DNA of 64,000 nt from an uncultured Prevotella sp. (GTDB lineage Bacteria; Bacteroidota; Bacteroidia; Bacteroidales; Bacteroidaceae). A program made the position numbers and the translations under genes. Position 1 is the first letter of the stretch. The number at the start of each line of letters is the position of its first letter. Below are positions 60,831 through 64,000 of the stretch, piece by piece. The notes beneath the pieces were generated by a model. The model was not told the origin of the DNA. It saw nothing but the letters and a program-made list of their open reading frames with translations, and did no database searches. The DNA is taken from assembly GCA_947170265.1 (NCBI GenBank), contig CAMVSV010000007.1, positions 1 through 64,000 of the forward strand, in the 5' to 3' direction.

Positions 60831-61847
60831 ATGAAGAATATTGATTGGGCAAACCTGTCGTTCGGATACATGCCGACCGACTACAATGTTCGCTGTTACT
60901 ATCGTGACGGCAAGTGGGGAGAAATAGAAGTTAGCTCCGACGAATACCTCAAGATGCACATGGCTGCCACCTGTCTGCACTACGGACAGGAAGCCTTTGA
61001 AGGACTCAAGGCCTACCGCTGCCCCGACGGTAAGGTGAGACTCTTCCGTGTGAAAGACAATGCGGCACGCCTGCAGAGCACCTGCCGCGGAATAATGATG
61101 CCCGAGGTGCCCACAGAGCTCTTCGAGGAGATGGCAAAGAAGGTGGTAAGACTCAATCAGGACTATATCCCTACCTATGAGAGCGGCGCTACGCTCTACC
61201 TGCGTCCACTGATGATTGGTACGAGCGCACAGGTGGGAGTACACCCCTCAAAGGAATATCTGTTCATGATATTCGTCACACCCGTGGGACCATACTTCAA
61301 GGGCGGCTTCTCAAGCAACCCGTATGTGATCATACGCGACTACGACCGCTCGGCACCACTCGGCACCGGTATCTACAAGGTGGGCGGCAACTATGCTGCA
61401 TCGCTCAAGGCCAACCACATAGCCCACGAGAAAGGCTATGCCTGCGAGTTCTATCTTGACGCAAAGGAAAAGAAATACATTGACGAGTGTGGCGCAGCCA
61501 ACTTCTTCGGCATCAAGGACAACACCTATGTGACACCGAAGTCAACAAGCATACTGCCCAGCATCACCAACAAGAGCCTCATGCAGGTGGCTGAAGACCT
61601 GGGACTGAAGGTAGAACGCCGACCCATTCCCGAGGAAGAACTCACCACATTCCAGGAAGCAGGTGCCTGCGGCACCGCTGCCGTGATTTCGCCTATATCA
61701 TATATCGACGACCTCGACACCGGCAAACGCTATAACTTCGGAGCCGAGCCTGGTCCGGTGAGCCGCAAGCTCTACGATACACTGCGCGGCATACAGTATG
61801 GCACCATTGAAGACAAGCACGGCTGGACAACAGTGGTCATAGAGTAA
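60831..61847 (+). CDS. ilvE: Branched-chain amino acid aminotransferase
   Basis: This is a fold-type IV PLP enzyme of 338 residues. HYGQEAFEGLKAY, RLQSTCRG and GTGIYKVGGNYAAS (PLP lysine) are followed by the ECGAANFF and GACGTAAVISPI segments. It makes leucine, isoleucine and valine from their keto acids with glutamate. It has its own promoter; the DUF975 gene follows after 30 bases. Confidence 0.95.
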   Translation: MKNIDWANLSFGYMPTDYNVRCYYRDGKWGEIEVSSDEYLKMHMAATCLHYGQEAFEGLKAYRCPDGKVRLFRVKDNAARLQSTCRGIMMPEVPTELFEEMAKKVVRLNQDYIPTYESGATLYLRPLMIGTSAQVGVHPSKEYLFMIFVTPVGPYFKGGFSSNPYVIIRDYDRSAPLGTGIYKVGGNYAASLKANHIAHEKGYACEFYLDAKEKKYIDECGAANFFGIKDNTYVTPKSTSILPSITNKSLMQVAEDLGLKVERRPIPEEELTTFQEAGACGTAAVISPISYIDDLDTGKRYNFGAEPGPVSRKLYDTLRGIQYGTIEDKHGWTTVVIE

Positions 61848-61877
61848 ACCTCCCTGACCAACAACGACAGTGAACCT

Positions 61878-62534
61878 ATGGATACAACAGGCAACTACAA
61901 AGACAGAGCCTTGAGCGTGCTTGAAGGCAACTGGCGCACCATGGTGCTTCTCACATTTCTCTATATCGTGATAGCTGAGGGAGTGTTCAGAGCGCTGACC
62001 TTAACCTGCCAGCTGCTGTGGCACGCACCAGAGGCAAAGCTGGCGGGCTCGCTGCTGAGCATACCAATAACATTGGTGCTGCTGCCCGTGCAGTGGAGCT
62101 ATGTCGCGAGCTTTCTCAGGCTCAGAAACGGCGAGCAAGTCAAGGTGAACAATCTCTTTGACTGTTTCAAGGACTACACACGAATATTTGTCACCAAGCT
62201 GTTGCAATTCATCTACACCATGCTGTGGACGATGCTGTTCATAGTGCCGGGAGTGATGAAGTCATACTCGTATGCCATGACCGACTTCATACTGCTTGAT
62301 GACCCCACCATCAGCGACGACAAGGCCATAGACAAGAGCATGAAGATGATGGAAGGTCACCGCATGGAGCTGTTCATGCTCGACCTGAGCTTCATAGGAT
62401 GGGCATTGCTCGCCATCCTTACCTGCGGTCTGGGCTTCCTGCTGCTCAGTCCATACGTCTATGCTGCGCACGCAGAGTTCTATGAAGACCTGAAGCAACA
62501 GGGCAACAGTCTCGAAGACATCACAAACCTCTGA
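61878..62534 (+). CDS. DUF975 family membrane protein
   Basis: This is a membrane protein of 218 residues with about five to six helices. The NYKDRALSVLEGNWRTMVLL start, IVPGVMKSYSYAMTDFILLD centre and KSMKMMEGHRMELFMLDLSF segment are characteristic of DUF975. The function is unknown. It is downstream of ilvE and ends at a strong hairpin. Confidence 0.85.
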   Translation: MDTTGNYKDRALSVLEGNWRTMVLLTFLYIVIAEGVFRALTLTCQLLWHAPEAKLAGSLLSIPITLVLLPVQWSYVASFLRLRNGEQVKVNNLFDCFKDYTRIFVTKLLQFIYTMLWTMLFIVPGVMKSYSYAMTDFILLDDPTISDDKAIDKSMKMMEGHRMELFMLDLSFIGWALLAILTCGLGFLLLSPYVYAAHAEFYEDLKQQGNSLEDITNL

Positions 62535-62548
62535 CACACCATAGCCAT

Positions 62549-62605
62549 AACAGCGAGGAACGGCACATGGGGACATCACATGTTCCACAGCCATTCCTCG
62601 CTGTT
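62549..62605 (+). terminator. Hairpin terminator after the DUF975 gene
   Basis: AACAGCGAGGAA (62549-62560) pairs perfectly with TTCCTCGCTGTT (62594-62605), with a 33-base loop that folds further. Confidence 0.65.
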
Positions 62606-62658
62606 TGCCGTTTATAACGTAATATCAACAAGAATCTTTAAAGCAAGAATACAACACC

Positions 62659-63462
62659 ATGAGCAAAGGTAAGCTACAGAAATTTGCTGAGATGGAGACC
62701 TTCAGCAACGTGTTCCAATACCCATACTCAGTGATTGACCAAGTGCCGTTCGAGATGAAAGGACACTGGAGAGAGCAGTATTTCCACAACGACAACCCCA
62801 TAGTGCTTGAGCTCGGCTGCGGCAAGGGCGAATATACCGTTGGACTCGCAAAAATCTATCCCGACATGAACTTCATTGGGGTGGACATAAAGGGTGCGCG
62901 CATGCACAAAGGTGCCAAGGAAGCACTCGACAAGGGGCTTGCCAATGTGGCATTCCTGCGTACAAACATAGAGATTATTGACCGGTTCTTCGCCCAGGAC
63001 GAGGTGCAGCAGATTTGGCTCACATTCAGCGACCCGCAGATGAAGAATCCCAGGAAGCGACTCTCCTCAACATTCTTCATGGAGAGATACCGGAGGTTTC
63101 TGGAAGACAAGGGAATGATACACCTGAAGACTGATTCCAACTTCCTGTTCACCTACACCACCGAGATGGTCAGCCACAACCAGCTGCCCTTGGTGTTCAG
63201 GACTGAAGACCTCTATCACGACCCACGTCTCACCCTTTCGGCAGACAGCCGCCACTTCGCCACCGATGACGACAAGTTCTTCCTGCCAAACTTCCAGACC
63301 TACTATGAGTCGCAATGGATAGAGCGCGGTCTCAACATCAAATACATGCGTTTCATCCTTCCTGCCAATGGAGAGCTTGCCGAACCCGACATAGAGATAG
63401 AGCTCGACGACTACCGCTCATACAAGCGCGTGAGCAGGAGCAGCGTGGCAAAAAGGAAATGA
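62659..63462 (+). CDS. trmB: tRNA (guanine-N7-)-methyltransferase
   Basis: The SAM-binding [28 protein letters not shown] and [16 protein letters not shown] segments identify TrmB, which methylates G46 of tRNA variable loops. The protein is 267 residues, somewhat longer than E. coli TrmB at the C-terminal end (about 30 charged residues). No consensus promoter is visible. A terminator follows. Confidence 0.93.
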   Translation: MSKGKLQKFAEMETFSNVFQYPYSVIDQVPFEMKGHWREQYFHNDNPIVLELGCGKGEYTVGLAKIYPDMNFIGVDIKGARMHKGAKEALDKGLANVAFLRTNIEIIDRFFAQDEVQQIWLTFSDPQMKNPRKRLSSTFFMERYRRFLEDKGMIHLKTDSNFLFTYTTEMVSHNQLPLVFRTEDLYHDPRLTLSADSRHFATDDDKFFLPNFQTYYESQWIERGLNIKYMRFILPANGELAEPDIEIELDDYRSYKRVSRSSVAKRK

Positions 63463-63500
63463 TGCAATGCTACTATCCGTCACAGACAAAATAAAAAGGT

Positions 63501-63537
63501 AAAGGGGCTCTCCGCCATCACGGCGTTGAGCCCCTTT
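63501..63537. terminator. Terminator between trmB and the glutamine synthetase gene
   Basis: AAAGGGGCTC (63501-63510) pairs with GAGCCCCTTT (63528-63537). The inner CCGCC/GGCG also pairs. It lies between converging genes. Confidence 0.75.
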
Positions 63538-63658
63538 CAGATTTCAGGCAAAGGTTGAAGAAGTGTAACCTTTCCAAAATCCGGTGGTCGCATGACCACT
63601 ATTTAGACACCCCGCCAGGAACGACGGGGCTTTGGCAAAAGCCAAAGGACAGGATATC

Positions 63659-64000
63659 CTATCTTATGAACAGTAATTCTCTGTATTTGGGCAACGGCCA
63701 AAGACTGTCGTCAACAATAAGCTCCAGCTTGTCAATCTCGTAGCGAATGGCATCGAGCTTAGGCTCCACGGTGTCGTGATAGGCAATGGCTTTCTCGTGC
63801 TCTCCGGCAATCTTATTGGCAGCCTTGCGGGCATTGACGAGGTCTTCCACGCCTTTCTCTATGGCACTGGTGCGCTCGGCTATCTCCTCGATGATCTTCT
63901 TGTTGCGAGCAGAGAGTTTGTCGGCAGTGCCAAGCGGGAACACCACAGCCATGTTGCACACGTTTTGCAGCAACGCACTCTGATAGCGGGTGGCTACGGG
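63659..64000 (-). CDS. glnN: Type III glutamine synthetase, C-terminal part (gene continues beyond the window)
   Basis: The 3' 113 codons are open to the window edge: PVATRYQSALLQNVCNMAVV leads into the C-terminal helices LDAIRYEIDKLELIVDDSLW and PLPKYRELLF. This end, after a helical coiled segment, is typical of the large GSIII (GlnN) of Bacteroidetes, which makes glutamine from glutamate and ammonia. The active-site region lies outside the window. It would supply glutamine for the amidotransferase operon nearby. Confidence 0.87.
   Translation of the reverse strand, partial: PVATRYQSALLQNVCNMAVVFPLGTADKLSARNKKIIEEIAERTSAIEKGVEDLVNARKAANKIAGEHEKAIAYHDTVEPKLDAIRYEIDKLELIVDDSLWPLPKYRELLFIR

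Overview
The window looks like a chromosomal segment of a Bacteroidales bacterium, most likely Prevotellaceae (Prevotella in the broad sense). Many promoters show the Bacteroidetes form (TTTG or TTG, 19-22 bases, then TAnnTTTG). Shine-Dalgarno sequences are mostly absent. The gene set also fits: type B L31, AsnA, Wzi-type capsule protein, a TonB-dependent receptor with lipoproteins, and a type III glutamine synthetase. The genus is not resolved.

Layout. (1) Positions 1-141 hold the 5' part of the tmRNA gene (ssrA) on the minus strand. (2) Positions 327-16891 are an exopolysaccharide cluster: Wza-like exporter, Wzz-like chain-length protein, Wzx flippase, Wzy-like polymerase, glycosyltransferases, a hexapeptide acetyltransferase, a WbsX/GH99-like protein, a heparinase II/III-like protein and the initiating sugar-phosphate transferase. 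A convergent lipoprotein/Wzi pair follows at 17046-19087. (3) Positions 19355-22878 carry a low-complexity secreted protein, a histidine phosphatase, a DUF308 protein and uridine kinase. (4) Positions 22915-30935 group a secreted EEP-fold nuclease/phosphatase, a TonB-dependent receptor, two OB-fold-like surface lipoproteins and a secreted DNA/RNA endonuclease lipoprotein. I read this as a possible extracellular nucleic-acid acquisition locus. (5) Positions 31053-35621 hold two lipoproteins, asnA and dnaX. (6) Positions 35762-39873 are a 4.1-kb transposon with 27-bp imperfect inverted repeats and a perfect 8-bp target duplication. It carries a single-chain restriction-modification enzyme, a small HTH protein, other small ORFs and a broken IS1595-type transposase. 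(7) Positions 40551-50077 are housekeeping genes (DivIC/FtsB-like, dihydroorotase, metallophosphoesterase, PlsC, Dol-P-Man-synthase-like, Mfd). (8) Positions 50210-58032 are a tight operon of glutamine-dependent amidotransferases, pyrG > purF-like > carA > carB > asnB, in which carB is only half the usual length. (9) Positions 58739-64000 hold a TM2 protein, xseA-xseB, ilvE, a DUF975 protein, trmB and the 3' end of a type III glutamine synthetase.

Non-coding structure is rich. There is a 280-bp MITE-like repeat with two good copies (10507-10785, 58329-58608) and one degenerate copy beside the transposon. A 65-bp palindromic promoter segment is tandemly duplicated before the sugar transferase. 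A 22-bp palindromic unit is repeated four times at 22090-22177. A palindrome overlaps the promoter of the L31 gene. Coordinates were counted by eye, and protein families were assigned from recognised motifs without any database search.
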